Positions 7,800 through 17,549 are shown, counted from the stretch's first letter. The stretch: DNA of 64,000 bases from Bacteroidales bacterium UBA2712 (GCA_002354055.1 DEKW01000005.1:1-64000), one strand, 5' to 3'. The notes: generated from the sequence alone by a model not told the origin. Numbers and translations are program-made.

Positions 7800-9598
7800 A
7801 AAAGCATCTTTTGACTTTGAGCGCAAGCGGTCTTTTGACTTTGAGCATGCTTGCATGCGGTCTGTCTGCTTGCAATATCATCGAACCGGAGAATAATCCC
7901 GTCACCTATGGCGAGAGTTATATACCCCATCTGATGAGTACGGATAAAGCCGTCTATAAGCCCGGAGAATCCGTAAGGCTCTCTATTAACGCCCTGCCTC
8001 AAGAGCCGGCGATGGTGCGTTATACCTATTTGGGGCAATTGATAAAGGAAGAGCCCGTATCCTCCTCTTCTTGGATATGGCAGCCGCCAACGGAGGATTT
8101 TCGCGGGTATATGGCTTCCCTGCATATCTCTGTGTCCGGACGTGACTCTGTGGTCGCAACGATTGGTATCGATGTGTCTTCCGAACCGAGTCGGTTCCCT
8201 CGGAATGGATTCTTGTCATCTTATGGGAATATGTCCCGGAACGAGATCCAAACTATTCTTGACGACCTCAACAGGTATCATATCAACTATGTCCAGTTCC
8301 AGGACTGGCATTGGAAACACCACCACCCGCTGGCTGGTTCCGCAACACAACCGATGGATAGCTGGACGGATATCATCTCTCGTAACTGCTATCGCACTAC
8401 CGTCCAGTCCTATATCGACGGTGCGCACGCCCGGGGAATGCTCACGCTCTTTTATAACTTGGGATATGGATGTCTGGAGGATTTCGCAACGGATAACGTG
8501 AGCCGCGAATGGCTGCTTTATACCGACCGTAACCATACGAAGATTGATAACCACCCGCTGGGATCGCCTTTTAAGAGCGCGATCTATCTGGCGAATATGC
8601 ATAATTCCGACTGGAGGGACTATCTCCGTGCGCGGAACGATGAGGTCTATGCTATCTTTAATTTCGACGGATGGCAGATAGATCAGTTAGGTGCACGACC
8701 GACTGCCGTCTATGACTACGAGGGGAAGGAAGTGGACGTGCAGGCTGCTTTCGGTTCTTTCATCGCCAATGAGAAAACGGCTCAGCCGAACAAACGTATC
8801 GTCATGAATGCCGTAGGGCAGTATGGACAGCAGGGGCAGATTGCTTCCGCACCGGTCGATTTCTGTTATACCGAGGTGTGGGACCACTCGAATACCAACG
8901 GCTATGCTATCTTCTCGGATATCATTACCAATAACGCTGCTTGGTCTTCCGGAAAACAGACTGTTCTCGCTGCTTATCTCAACTACGATTATGGTCAGAA
9001 GGGACGAGGTTATTTCAATACCCCCGGTATCCTGATGGCTACGGCTGCTGCCTCTGCTTGGGGAGGAACGATCCTGCAGATGGGCGAGCATATGCTCTGC
9101 CATGAGTATTTCCCGGATGATAACCTCACGATGTCCGGCGAACTCAAACGAGCTATGATTAGGTATTATGATTTTGCGGTGGCATATGAGAACTTACTGC
9201 GTCCGGAAGTACCTGCCGAGGTGAACAGCGATTGGTTCGGTGTGGACATCACCAGCACGCATGACAGTTGTGTCTTTAATCAGTGGGGACCGCAGTTCAA
9301 CCGGATAGCCACTGTCGGACGGCATGTCGGTACGCGCGATGTGATTCATCTCCTCTCTTATCGCAACGCCACTCACCTGGATTGGTGCGACTCCGAGGGC
9401 GATCAGGCTCCGCAGTCTATGTTGAGGGAGATACCTGTCTCTTTTGCATTGCCGGAGGCTCCAAAACGAGTATGGGTAGCTTCTCCTGACTATCAGCATG
9501 GTGCCGCGCAAGAGGTAGATTTCGAATATGTCGGAGGACAAGTTACGATGAATATTCCTGCTCTCCAATACTGGACGATGATTGTAATAGAAAAATGA
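7796..9598 (+). CDS. GH66-family dextranase-type lipoprotein
   Basis: 600 residues; the ATG overlaps the previous stop by four bases (ATGA). Lipoprotein signal peptide with lipobox GLSAC (Cys26). An N-terminal beta-sandwich (about 40-128; AVYKPGESVRL) precedes a TIM-barrel with GH66 landmarks: NGFLSSYGNM, YVQFQDWHWKHHHPL, GMLTLFYNLGYG, FDGWQIDQLG with the likely nucleophile Asp296, and CYTEVWD with the likely acid/base Glu360. The GH66 family contains endo-dextranases and cycloisomaltooligosaccharide glucanotransferases. No CBM35 insert is apparent, which favours dextranase. It would cut alpha-1,6-glucan at the cell surface and supply oligosaccharides to SusC/SusD. The signal peptide carries a CGGTCT-type repeat. 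Confidence 0.9.
   Translation: MKKHLLTLSASGLLTLSMLACGLSACNIIEPENNPVTYGESYIPHLMSTDKAVYKPGESVRLSINALPQEPAMVRYTYLGQLIKEEPVSSSSWIWQPPTEDFRGYMASLHISVSGRDSVVATIGIDVSSEPSRFPRNGFLSSYGNMSRNEIQTILDDLNRYHINYVQFQDWHWKHHHPLAGSATQPMDSWTDIISRNCYRTTVQSYIDGAHARGMLTLFYNLGYGCLEDFATDNVSREWLLYTDRNHTKIDNHPLGSPFKSAIYLANMHNSDWRDYLRARNDEVYAIFNFDGWQIDQLGARPTAVYDYEGKEVDVQAAFGSFIANEKTAQPNKRIVMNAVGQYGQQGQIASAPVDFCYTEVWDHSNTNGYAIFSDIITNNAAWSSGKQTVLAAYLNYDYGQKGRGYFNTPGILMATAAASAWGGTILQMGEHMLCHEYFPDDNLTMSGELKRAMIRYYDFAVAYENLLRPEVPAEVNSDWFGVDITSTHDSCVFNQWGPQFNRIATVGRHVGTRDVIHLLSYRNATHLDWCDSEGDQAPQSMLREIPVSFALPEAPKRVWVASPDYQHGAAQEVDFEYVGGQVTMNIPALQYWTMIVIEK
7808..7863 (+). repeat. CGGTCT-type tandem repeat in the GH66 signal peptide
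   Basis: Two copies of TCTTTTGACTTTGAG, the first followed by CGCAAG-CGG and the second by the palindrome CATGCTTGCATG-CGG. CGGTCT at 7828 and 7858. In frame; gives the repeated LLTLS of the signal peptide. Closely related to the array at 6664-6736 in the preceding gene. Confidence 0.75.
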
Positions 9599-9603
9599 TG
9601 ATT

Positions 9604-11814
9604 ATGAAAAAGTGTATTTTTACCTTGTGTCTTTTTCTCCTCCCCTTGTGGGGAGGTCGGGTGGGGCTCTTATACTCCATCGAGAAAGTAGAATCTCCTT
9701 CGCTGAATTTAACGGCGTACTTTGATGTGCAGGAAGGAAGACCGGTCTATTGGCTCCTTCATAAGGGCGATACGGTCATTCGTCCCTCGCATCTTGGCCT
9801 GACGATTAAAGGAGAGAAAGGACGTACGGATTTTAATGATTTCGGTACCAAAGAGCGCCCGACGGAGGAAGTGAATGGTCTGCTATCCGGCTTTGTGATG
9901 ACCGGCAGCGAACGATTTATCCATGATAGTTGGTGGGAGCCTGTCTGGGGCGAGGAACGACGCATCCATGATAGCTATCACGAGATGCTCATTACCCTTA
10001 CCCAGCCCGCTAAAGAACGCTATATCCAGATCCAATTCCGTCTCTACGATGACGGTCTGGGATTCCGCTATATCTTCCCGCAACAAAAGAACCTCAATTA
10101 CTTCGTCATAGAGGAGGAGCAAACGGAGTTCGCTATGCCCGGAGATATAACGGCATATTGGATCCCCGGAGATTATGATACGCAGGAGTATGAATATACC
10201 CGCTCTAAACTGAGTGAGATACGCGCTATTCAGGAGAAAACCGACAAGGCGAATCTCTCTACCACCACTTTCTCCACCACCGGTGTGCAGACCCCCGTCC
10301 TGTTTAAGGTACAGGGAGACAAGGTACAAAGTACCAAGGATCATATCCTGTGGCTCAATATCCATGAGGCGGCATTGGTGAACTACTCCTGTATGCACCT
10401 CAATCTGGATGACAAGTCATATATCTTCCGTTCGCATCTTACGCCGGACATAGACGGTACGAAAGGGCATATCCAGACCGACGCGGTCAGCCCGTGGCGC
10501 GTCATCATGGTTGGCGAGACGGCGAAAGATATCCTTGCTTCCCGTATCGTGCTCAACCTTAACGAGCCTTGTAAGATTAAGGACACCTCATGGATCAAGC
10601 CCATGAAGTATGTAGGCGTATGGTGGGAGATGATCGCAGGCATGCGTGATTGGAGTTACACATGGGATTTCCCGTCTATCCATATCGGCGTCACGGATTA
10701 TTCCAAAGCCAAACCCCACGGTCGTCATGGCGCGACGACTGAGAACGTCAAGCGCTATATTGATTTTGCAGCCAAATACGGCTTCGATGGCGTGCTTGTC
10801 GAGGGATGGAATATCGGATGGGAAGACTGGTTCGGTAATGAGAAGGATTTCGTCTATGATTTCGTAACCCCGTATCCGGATTTTGACGTGGAGGGCATCC
10901 ATGATTATGCCAAATCCAAGGGCGTGAAGATGATCATGCACCACGAGACCTCCGGCGCTATCCGCAATTACGAGCGATGGCTTGATACCGCCTATCAGTT
11001 CATGCGCAAATACGAGTACCCTGCTGTCAAATCCGGCTACGTGGGAAATATCCTGCCGATCGGTGAACATCATTACTCCCAATTCATGAATAACCACTAT
11101 CAGTACTGTCTTGAGAAAGCTGCTAAGTATCATCTGATGGTGAATGCGCATGAGGCAGTTCGTCCGACAGGACTATGCCGTACATGGCCGAACCTTATCG
11201 GTAATGAGTCTGCACAGGGCACGGAGTATCAAGCTTTCGGAGGTTCTGTCCCGAACCATACGACCATGCTGCCCTTCACTCGTCTCATCGGCGGTCCGAT
11301 GGACTATACACCGGGTATCTTTGAGAATGACATCCATAAACTCAACCCGAACTCACACTCATGGTGCAACACCACCCTCTGCAACCAACTCTCGCTTTAT
11401 GTCACTCTCTATAGCCCGCTTCAGATGGCGGCTGACCTCCCCGAAAACTACGAGCGTTTCCGCGATGCTTTCCAGTTTATCGTTGATGTGCCGGTAGAGT
11501 GGGACACGGTTTATTATCTGGAGGCGGAGCCTTATGAGTATGTCACCATCGCCCGCAAGCAGAAAGACAAAAACGCTTGGTTCATTGGTTCCACCAACGG
11601 CTATGATCCGCGAACCGCAATAATCGACCTCTCTTTCCTGCCCGCAGGACAGAAATATACCGCAACCATCTATGCCGACGCGAAAGATGCGCATTACCGC
11701 AATAACCCGCAGGCATATACCATCACCATCAAAACCGTGACCTCTAAATCGAAGCTCAGACTCTTCACTGCTGCCGGTGGGGGATGTGCGATAAAGATTG
11801 TACCGAAACAATAA
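9604..11814 (+). CDS. GH97-family alpha-glucosidase-type enzyme
   Basis: 736 residues from the ATG at 9604; an in-frame ATG at 9595 overlaps the previous stop, but the Lys-Lys signal peptide begins at 9604. GH97 N-terminal domain (NLTAYFDVQEGRPVYWL), TIM-barrel (KYVGVWWEMIAG, YGFDGVLVEGWNIGWEDW) and C-terminal sheet. Glu residues in HHETSG, VNAHEAVRPTG and GNESAQGTEY match the glutamate-based inverting subgroup represented by SusB, not the Asp-nucleophile alpha-galactosidase subgroup. It would release glucose from oligosaccharides in the periplasm. The signal peptide contains a GC-rich hairpin sequence coding LPLWGGRVG (9639-9667), an unusual polar insertion near the cleavage site. Last gene of the locus. 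Confidence 0.93.
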   Translation: MKKCIFTLCLFLLPLWGGRVGLLYSIEKVESPSLNLTAYFDVQEGRPVYWLLHKGDTVIRPSHLGLTIKGEKGRTDFNDFGTKERPTEEVNGLLSGFVMTGSERFIHDSWWEPVWGEERRIHDSYHEMLITLTQPAKERYIQIQFRLYDDGLGFRYIFPQQKNLNYFVIEEEQTEFAMPGDITAYWIPGDYDTQEYEYTRSKLSEIRAIQEKTDKANLSTTTFSTTGVQTPVLFKVQGDKVQSTKDHILWLNIHEAALVNYSCMHLNLDDKSYIFRSHLTPDIDGTKGHIQTDAVSPWRVIMVGETAKDILASRIVLNLNEPCKIKDTSWIKPMKYVGVWWEMIAGMRDWSYTWDFPSIHIGVTDYSKAKPHGRHGATTENVKRYIDFAAKYGFDGVLVEGWNIGWEDWFGNEKDFVYDFVTPYPDFDVEGIHDYAKSKGVKMIMHHETSGAIRNYERWLDTAYQFMRKYEYPAVKSGYVGNILPIGEHHYSQFMNNHYQYCLEKAAKYHLMVNAHEAVRPTGLCRTWPNLIGNESAQGTEYQAFGGSVPNHTTMLPFTRLIGGPMDYTPGIFENDIHKLNPNSHSWCNTTLCNQLSLYVTLYSPLQMAADLPENYERFRDAFQFIVDVPVEWDTVYYLEAEPYEYVTIARKQKDKNAWFIGSTNGYDPRTAIIDLSFLPAGQKYTATIYADAKDAHYRNNPQAYTITIKTVTSKSKLRLFTAAGGGCAIKIVPKQ
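9639..9667 (+). repeat. GC-rich hairpin repeat in the GH97 signal peptide
   Basis: CCTCCCC-TTGT-GGGGAGG followed by TCGGGTGGGG. In frame. It resembles sequences at 20624-20650 and 26127-26155, also inside genes. Confidence 0.6.
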
Positions 11815-11858
11815 AACTATAATTAACCTATTTTATTAACCATTAAAAAAATTGTATT

Positions 11859-12686
11859 ATGCGAAAGATTTTTTCCTTTTTCGTAGCAGTGATGGCAGTA
11901 AGCAGCCTCTCTGCTAAAAGCTTTTACCTGCAAGTGAACGACGATTGGAAGTCCTTCGGGGCAGTGTTCTTTGTTCACTCTTGGGGAGGAGCCGCAGATG
12001 CGGATGTCAAGTTAGCTCTCGTAGAAGGCGAGGAATATCTGTTCTCAGCAGAAATTCCTGATGACAACAACAACTTGCTTTTTGTCCGTGCACAGGGCGA
12101 AAGCGAGTCTATCCCTTGGGACTCTGAAAACCTCTGGACTCAAACCGCAGATCTTGTGATTCCTGATGGAAAAGACTGCTACTATCTGGTCGGCTGGACA
12201 GACGGCGTATGGCTGTCACACGGTGATAGTCCTGCTATCTCTATCGTAGGTAATTTCGAGGGGGATGAGACATGGGGTTCCGGCGCGCACCCGATGACCA
12301 TTGCGGAGGATAAAGCAAGTGCCAGCGTGACGTTTGCTCTGGAGGCAGGTACCTATGAGATGAAGGTATGGCTCGAAGGCTTCTATCTCAGCCTTAACGG
12401 TGAGGGCGAAACCCTGTACCAAATCCACCGTGACTGGGATCATGCGGATAATGTCAATATGGTGAATAATGGTCGTAATTTCGAATTCGTTGCTGACCAA
12501 GCCGGTGATTACACCTTCACCTGGACATTCGCAAGCCAGAACCTCGTTGTCGCTTTCCCGGAAATTCCTTCGGCGGTGGAGACTATCCAGACGGAAGGCA
12601 AGTCCGTTAAACGTATCGTCAACGGCGAACTGCGTATCATCCGTGACGGCAAGTCCTTCAATGCCCTGGGCGCTGAAGTAAAATAA
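11859..12686 (+). CDS. Secreted starch-binding-module-like protein with short C-terminal sorting motif
   Basis: 275 residues with a signal peptide (ends SLSAKS). Two beta-sandwich-like modules: residues about 20-120 (NNNLLFVRAQGES, PWDSENLWTQTADLVIP) resemble CBM26-type starch-binding modules, and residues about 125-230 (ISIVGNFEGDETWGSGAHPM) resemble SusE/F-type domains. The C-terminus (VNGELRIIRDGKSFNALGAEVK from about 253) matches a short tail shared with three other secreted proteins in this window, probably a T9SS sorting or anchoring signal. It follows the GH97 gene by 44 bases and may belong to the same regulon. Binding specificity is inference. Confidence 0.7.
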   Translation: MRKIFSFFVAVMAVSSLSAKSFYLQVNDDWKSFGAVFFVHSWGGAADADVKLALVEGEEYLFSAEIPDDNNNLLFVRAQGESESIPWDSENLWTQTADLVIPDGKDCYYLVGWTDGVWLSHGDSPAISIVGNFEGDETWGSGAHPMTIAEDKASASVTFALEAGTYEMKVWLEGFYLSLNGEGETLYQIHRDWDHADNVNMVNNGRNFEFVADQAGDYTFTWTFASQNLVVAFPEIPSAVETIQTEGKSVKRIVNGELRIIRDGKSFNALGAEVK

Positions 12687-12713
12687 TCTTTTAGGGCTCC
12701 AGCCTTATACCAG

Positions 12714-12739
12714 CCTTGCGGCGTTGGCTCGCCGCAGGG
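12714..12739 (+). promoter_or_regulatory. Intergenic hairpin upstream of the 1461-residue protein
   Basis: CCTTGCGGCG-TTGGCT-CGCCGCAGGG, a 10-bp stem with one wobble. No T run follows, so it is more likely an RNA-processing or stability element than a terminator. The TTG in its loop would open a longer frame for the next gene but is an unlikely start. Confidence 0.55.
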
Positions 12740-12765
12740 TTACTAATTTAAAAATCCAATACATC

Positions 12766-15700
12766 ATGAGACATAGTTTTTTTAGAATTGGAATCATTTT
12801 TGCTCTCCTCATTACTATGGGAGCCGGTACTGCGTGGGGGTGGTCTTATACAGTTTATTGTGTACCGAAGGCTATTTGGGGTGCTGAATGGACAGAAGGT
12901 TCCAATATTGTAAAAGTATTATGGAAGACAGAAAATAACTCTAAGGAATTCTTGCAACAGATGTCTAAAACTTCATATACTTATGAGGGAGAGTACATCT
13001 ATGAATATACCATCTATGACTTGTCCGCAGAAGGCGCAGATAAGTTGGAATATCAGCGTTATTCTTCAGAGGATGTATACGAAGAAGCCTTTCATACTGT
13101 TTTCGGTTCCTATTGGGGACATGATGGTTTTGAAAACAAAATTTTCAGGGGGGAGTGGGAGAATAACAATCCGATAATGCGAACTTTCGGGCGTGACATA
13201 ACTTTCTATGCGGTGCCCGAATCTATGGACGGAAGTAAATGGGACGAAGGCTCGCACACCCTATATGCTGATATTAAATATGGGGATTCCGACTGGAAGA
13301 AAGTGCAGATGACAAAATCGGCATATGATTATAATGGTAATCCGATATACACATGTACGACTCTCATTCCTTACAATGTAATTAAACAAATCAAATTTTA
13401 CTATAATGACGGTTCAGACCATGATTTATATGATTGTAACCCCGGCACTCAGTATGGAACAAACGACTTAGATGGAAAAATCCTATTAGGGTGGAATGGT
13501 AGTCATAACTGGGTCTCTTATGGGCGCGATGTGACGATATATACCATCCCTGATTACTTATTTAAGGACAAAGAAACGCCTTATGATGAGAGTATTCATT
13601 ATTCCGCGGTTTGTATTCAGATGGGAACGGGTAGTACCTGGAATACGGTCAATATGACAAAAACTTCCTATACATACGCATCATATCCGATATATAAGGC
13701 AACTATTCTAATTGATCAGAATAAATTCTGGGAATTTCAAATTAAATACTTCAATAAGTCTGGAGATACCCAAGTTGATTTATACCAGTTTAACCAAAGT
13801 GAGCCCAAAACAGAGTACGCACCAAGTTATATAGATGATAAACTTTATCATGGCTGGAATGGAGAGTCACATGATTTCTTTTCCTATCGCTATGATGTAG
13901 CTCTTGATATGCAGAGCGGTGGCGGAGGGTCTACCTCTATTATTGCTATAGATGGTTCTGCGATGCCTTCTGCCACAATACCCGGACGGGATGGCTATGC
14001 GTTCGGTGGATATTGGACAGAAACCAATGGTGGTGGAACTCAATACTACAATAGCGATGGCTCAAGTACAAGAAATTGGGACAGTAGAACCATTACTACC
14101 CTTTATGCTCATTGGACTCCCAAAACCTATACCGTAACATTGGAAGGTATGGAGGCAGATGGTGAGAGTTTACCCATTGATGTGAATGTCACTTATGATG
14201 CCATTTTGACGACTCTCGAAAACAAGCATACAAAGGCACATTATGACTTGCGCGGTTATTGGGCGGCGAGTGATGATCATGGAGAGTACTTGACTGACCA
14301 ACTCATTGATGCCAATGGCAACTGGATTCCGGACGTTGCAGGATATACCGGCAACGATGGAGCAGGTCATCCTACGTGGGTGCACGATTTTAATATCTCT
14401 CTCTTTGCCCAATGGACGGAAATCAAACACACCGTAGCTGTTGCTGTCTCTCCTGCCGGAGCGGGTTCCGTGCAAGTGAGCGGAGCTAATATAACAGAAG
14501 TGGCGAATGTAGGATATGTAACTCACTCCCCTGTGATGACTGCTGTACCGGCTAATGATGCGTGGGTATTCAAAGAGTGGCAGGTTACATCTAATGCGCA
14601 TTTGGATTTGGAACATTATTCCACCACCGGCACCACCATGAAGATTACGGCTACTGACGATGATCAAATACTTACCGCTGTCTTTGAGCCTCGTTACGGC
14701 TTGATAGGATCCTTAAACGAAGAAGGCGATCCGGACGGCGGTATGCCTAACAAAAATGGTGAGACCTGGGGAGTGGAACGCTCGGCTGATTATGAGGCAG
14801 ATTTTGAGGTTATCGGCTTTACCGCTTTGGGAATAGGTGATGGAACAGGTGTGGATCTGCAATGCACGCGTCCCCTATTGGCGAATAAACAATATAAATT
14901 TCAAGTTGTCGATCGTAGTACTATCGGACGTGACCGTTTCTGCCTTGAAGAAAATGGAAGTGCCGTTTTGGAGGAAGGGAATAGTGTTACACTCACCTAT
15001 AAAGAAAAAGGCAATGCCAACGTGCTGATCAACACTGTTGGAGAGGGCAATTATACGTTTAAAATCACGAATATTTCTAACGATGGCAATTATTACCCCA
15101 CGCTTATCGTTATCCGCCCCCAACAAGTCAATTTCGGGCAGAAATACCAAGATGTTGATGGTGTATTGCACGAAGGTACTATAGGCGGTTCAGTGGCTGT
15201 AGCCAAGACTGCCGGAGGTGCACTTTCTTCCGGCGACTGGGTAACATATAATACCTCCGTCACGCATACAGCCACGGCTACCTCACCGGGATATACGTTT
15301 GCCGGCTGGTGGGTCTCAGATGCGTTTGAAGGAAACAGATTCAGCAATGTAAACCCCATGACCTATGCGGTTACTTCCAGTGATAATGCGTATGCTAAGT
15401 TCGTAGAGACATCCACTTCCGTCACTCTCTCTAATGACGGTCACGGTAAAGTGCAGATAGGTGGCGAGGATGCAACCAGCACTACGTGCGGAGTGACGAC
15501 AACACGCGAATTAACTGCCGTTCCGAATGACGGCTATATGTTCAGCAGTTGGACAAAAACCTCCGGTGATGATATTACGATCACCAGTACAAGCACCAAC
15601 CCGACCACCCTTTCCGGTCTTGGCTCAGGAGCGTCTTCCGGTCAAACGGTTACTGCTAACTTCACCCACCGATGGGCTCTATCGGCACAGTCCAACGGAT

Positions 15701-17151
15701 GGGGGGCTTCTGAATTCATCATCGGAAACATCTCTACTGATGCCGTTTCAGGCGATGTGGTCGGCTATGTAGAGATATCCTTGGCAGCCAATACGAACTA
15801 TGAGTTCACGATGAAAGACCTGCTGACCAATGATATCTACAAGAACAATAACACTGCGGTACAATACATGACCTATACCAACCACACGGATTGGGGATTT
15901 GCTACAGACTATACGTTTAACTGCGGAATTACAACTGCCGGTAAAGGCACTTATCGTTTTACATGGAACGTCACCGACAAAACGATGACTGTCACTTATC
16001 AGGCATCCTATCAGGTCAACTATGGTTCTTCTGTTGGAGGCAGCGTCACCTCAGTGAAAGATGGTGACAATAACGAAGTTCCTAACGGCGGTTATGTATG
16101 TAACGGAGGTCGCATCACCTTTACCGCAGCAGCGAACACATATTACACCTTTGTCGGGTGGTGTAATAATGATACGTATGGAGATACATTCAATACTGAA
16201 TTGTCTTGGACGAATAGCAATGTTACCGAAACACAGAACTCCTTTGCCAAGTTCAAATCTACCAACTTCGTTATCTATCGTACCGGCGATATGGCAGAGG
16301 ATGATCGGGCGGCTTTGGATGACGTTGAGTCCTATGCAGGAGGGACGATCTCCGAGGAGATAGAGTTCCGCATGAAAGTGCATACCCTTGACCAGTGGTA
16401 CTCACTCTCTCTGCCCTTTGCCGTTTCTTCCGTCAAGGTATGGGATGACGAGGATGGCGCATACTACGACATCGTGCCGTATTACCGCACAGGTGGTAAG
16501 TTCTATACCGGACATTATATCATCCGTAAGCCCGAGACGGTTACCAACTATGCCATTGAGACCTTCGAGGAGAAATGGGTAGATCCTGATAATAGAGGTG
16601 TACTTCCCGCGACAAACACTCCCTATATCATCCAGTGGCATGATTCGTACTTCCTCGGCAAGTATATCTCTTTCTTCGGTTCCACCAATCAGGCTATCCC
16701 CTCTGACTTCAATGCCGGCGAAGCACCTTCTGCGGACGATGTGGTCAATGTCTTTGGCAATAATACCATGCATAACGGTACCGTCAAGGATGCATACCTG
16801 CTGGATAAAGATTATGGACCCTCCGGCGCTTGGCTGAGGGAGGATATTGGTACGAACCGAACGATTCTTCCTTTCGAATGCTTCATCCGTGCCAGTCAGC
16901 AAGGGACAGTGCGTTATCGGATCATACGACGGGGAATGGAGATAGATACGCCTACCGCGTTGGAGCAAATCAGCAACCATCAATCACCAATGACCATAAG
17001 GGTCTATACCATTACCGGTGTACTTATCGGAGAATATAACGACTGCTCGTTCCAAGATGCCGCGCATCGTATCGCTACTGACTACAACGAAGGAATCTAT
17101 ATACTTCGCTCTGAAAATGAGAGTATGAAACTATTGTTGGGAGGAAAATAA
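12766..17151 (+). CDS. Large multidomain secreted protein with T9SS C-terminal domain
   Basis: 1461 residues from the ATG at 12766, which gives a proper signal peptide (ends TAWGW). The N-terminal 380 residues hold three tandem copies of a roughly 120-residue module (TVYCVPKAIWGAEWTEGSN; TFYAVPESMDGSKWDEGSH; TIYTIPDYLFKDKETPYDES), each ending in a WNG- or WEN-type turn; these resemble starch-binding-type modules. Next come Listeria-Bacteroides repeats (GYAFGGYWTETNGGGTQYY, LYAHWTPKTYTV; LRGYWAASDD, LFAQWTE) and InlB-B-like repeats (GSVQVSG, FKEWQV; GGSVAVAKT, FAGWWVSD; FVGWCNND). The C-terminus (TIRVYTITGVLIGEY to GIYILRSENESMKLLL) is a full T9SS type A sorting domain. Probably a surface adhesin or glycan binder; no enzymatic domain seen. 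Confidence 0.8.
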   Translation: MRHSFFRIGIIFALLITMGAGTAWGWSYTVYCVPKAIWGAEWTEGSNIVKVLWKTENNSKEFLQQMSKTSYTYEGEYIYEYTIYDLSAEGADKLEYQRYSSEDVYEEAFHTVFGSYWGHDGFENKIFRGEWENNNPIMRTFGRDITFYAVPESMDGSKWDEGSHTLYADIKYGDSDWKKVQMTKSAYDYNGNPIYTCTTLIPYNVIKQIKFYYNDGSDHDLYDCNPGTQYGTNDLDGKILLGWNGSHNWVSYGRDVTIYTIPDYLFKDKETPYDESIHYSAVCIQMGTGSTWNTVNMTKTSYTYASYPIYKATILIDQNKFWEFQIKYFNKSGDTQVDLYQFNQSEPKTEYAPSYIDDKLYHGWNGESHDFFSYRYDVALDMQSGGGGSTSIIAIDGSAMPSATIPGRDGYAFGGYWTETNGGGTQYYNSDGSSTRNWDSRTITTLYAHWTPKTYTVTLEGMEADGESLPIDVNVTYDAILTTLENKHTKAHYDLRGYWAASDDHGEYLTDQLIDANGNWIPDVAGYTGNDGAGHPTWVHDFNISLFAQWTEIKHTVAVAVSPAGAGSVQVSGANITEVANVGYVTHSPVMTAVPANDAWVFKEWQVTSNAHLDLEHYSTTGTTMKITATDDDQILTAVFEPRYGLIGSLNEEGDPDGGMPNKNGETWGVERSADYEADFEVIGFTALGIGDGTGVDLQCTRPLLANKQYKFQVVDRSTIGRDRFCLEENGSAVLEEGNSVTLTYKEKGNANVLINTVGEGNYTFKITNISNDGNYYPTLIVIRPQQVNFGQKYQDVDGVLHEGTIGGSVAVAKTAGGALSSGDWVTYNTSVTHTATATSPGYTFAGWWVSDAFEGNRFSNVNPMTYAVTSSDNAYAKFVETSTSVTLSNDGHGKVQIGGEDATSTTCGVTTTRELTAVPNDGYMFSSWTKTSGDDITITSTSTNPTTLSGLGSGASSGQTVTANFTHRWALSAQSNGWGASEFIIGNISTDAVSGDVVGYVEISLAANTNYEFTMKDLLTNDIYKNNNTAVQYMTYTNHTDWGFATDYTFNCGITTAGKGTYRFTWNVTDKTMTVTYQASYQVNYGSSVGGSVTSVKDGDNNEVPNGGYVCNGGRITFTAAANTYYTFVGWCNNDTYGDTFNTELSWTNSNVTETQNSFAKFKSTNFVIYRTGDMAEDDRAALDDVESYAGGTISEEIEFRMKVHTLDQWYSLSLPFAVSSVKVWDDEDGAYYDIVPYYRTGGKFYTGHYIIRKPETVTNYAIETFEEKWVDPDNRGVLPATNTPYIIQWHDSYFLGKYISFFGSTNQAIPSDFNAGEAPSADDVVNVFGNNTMHNGTVKDAYLLDKDYGPSGAWLREDIGTNRTILPFECFIRASQQGTVRYRIIRRGMEIDTPTALEQISNHQSPMTIRVYTITGVLIGEYNDCSFQDAAHRIATDYNEGIYILRSENESMKLLLGGK
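16968..16995 (+). repeat. Degenerate heptamer array before the T9SS domain
   Basis: AATCAGC-AACCATC-AATCACC-AATGACC, four seven-base units. In frame, coding the linker ISNHQSPMT just before the sorting domain. Confidence 0.5.
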
Positions 17152-17152
17152 T

Positions 17153-17524
17153 ATGAGACGGATTCTAACGATTGTCTGGTGTTTCTTCGGCTTCTCGTTA
17201 TATGCCGTGGGATACACACCGATTATTCCGCAAACGCAGGCTCCTACCATCAATATGCAGCCTGTCAATAATACTGCTTTCATGTCATCCGGAAGCACTT
17301 ATTCACCTGCGGTATATGAGGTAGGGGCGTGTAGCCCTGCTAAACCATCCATCCGAAAGGCACCACCATCCACTGGAGGAGAATCTGATTACGATCCTAA
17401 TAACCCGCAGTTTGCACCCCTTACGGACGCACTGATACCTTTGTTTTTGTTCGCATTAGGATATCTGATGTACATCCTGTATAGGAAACGTCAAGAAAAA
17501 AAACGGAATATTCGCATAACCTAA
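17153..17524 (+). CDS. Small signal-peptide protein with C-terminal membrane helix
   Basis: 123 residues, starting one base after the preceding stop, so probably translationally coupled to the large T9SS cargo gene. Signal peptide (LTIVWCFFGFSLYAVG), a Pro/Ser/Thr-rich central part (PSIRKAPPSTGGESDYDPNN), one transmembrane helix at about 92-111 (LIPLFLFALGYLMYILY) and a very basic tail (RKRQEKKRNIR). I do not recognise a named family. The position directly behind a T9SS substrate suggests a helper role, but this is a guess. Confidence 0.6.
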   Translation: MRRILTIVWCFFGFSLYAVGYTPIIPQTQAPTINMQPVNNTAFMSSGSTYSPAVYEVGACSPAKPSIRKAPPSTGGESDYDPNNPQFAPLTDALIPLFLFALGYLMYILYRKRQEKKRNIRIT

Positions 17525-17549
17525 GCCTTCAATAGTGCATAATTTTTGA

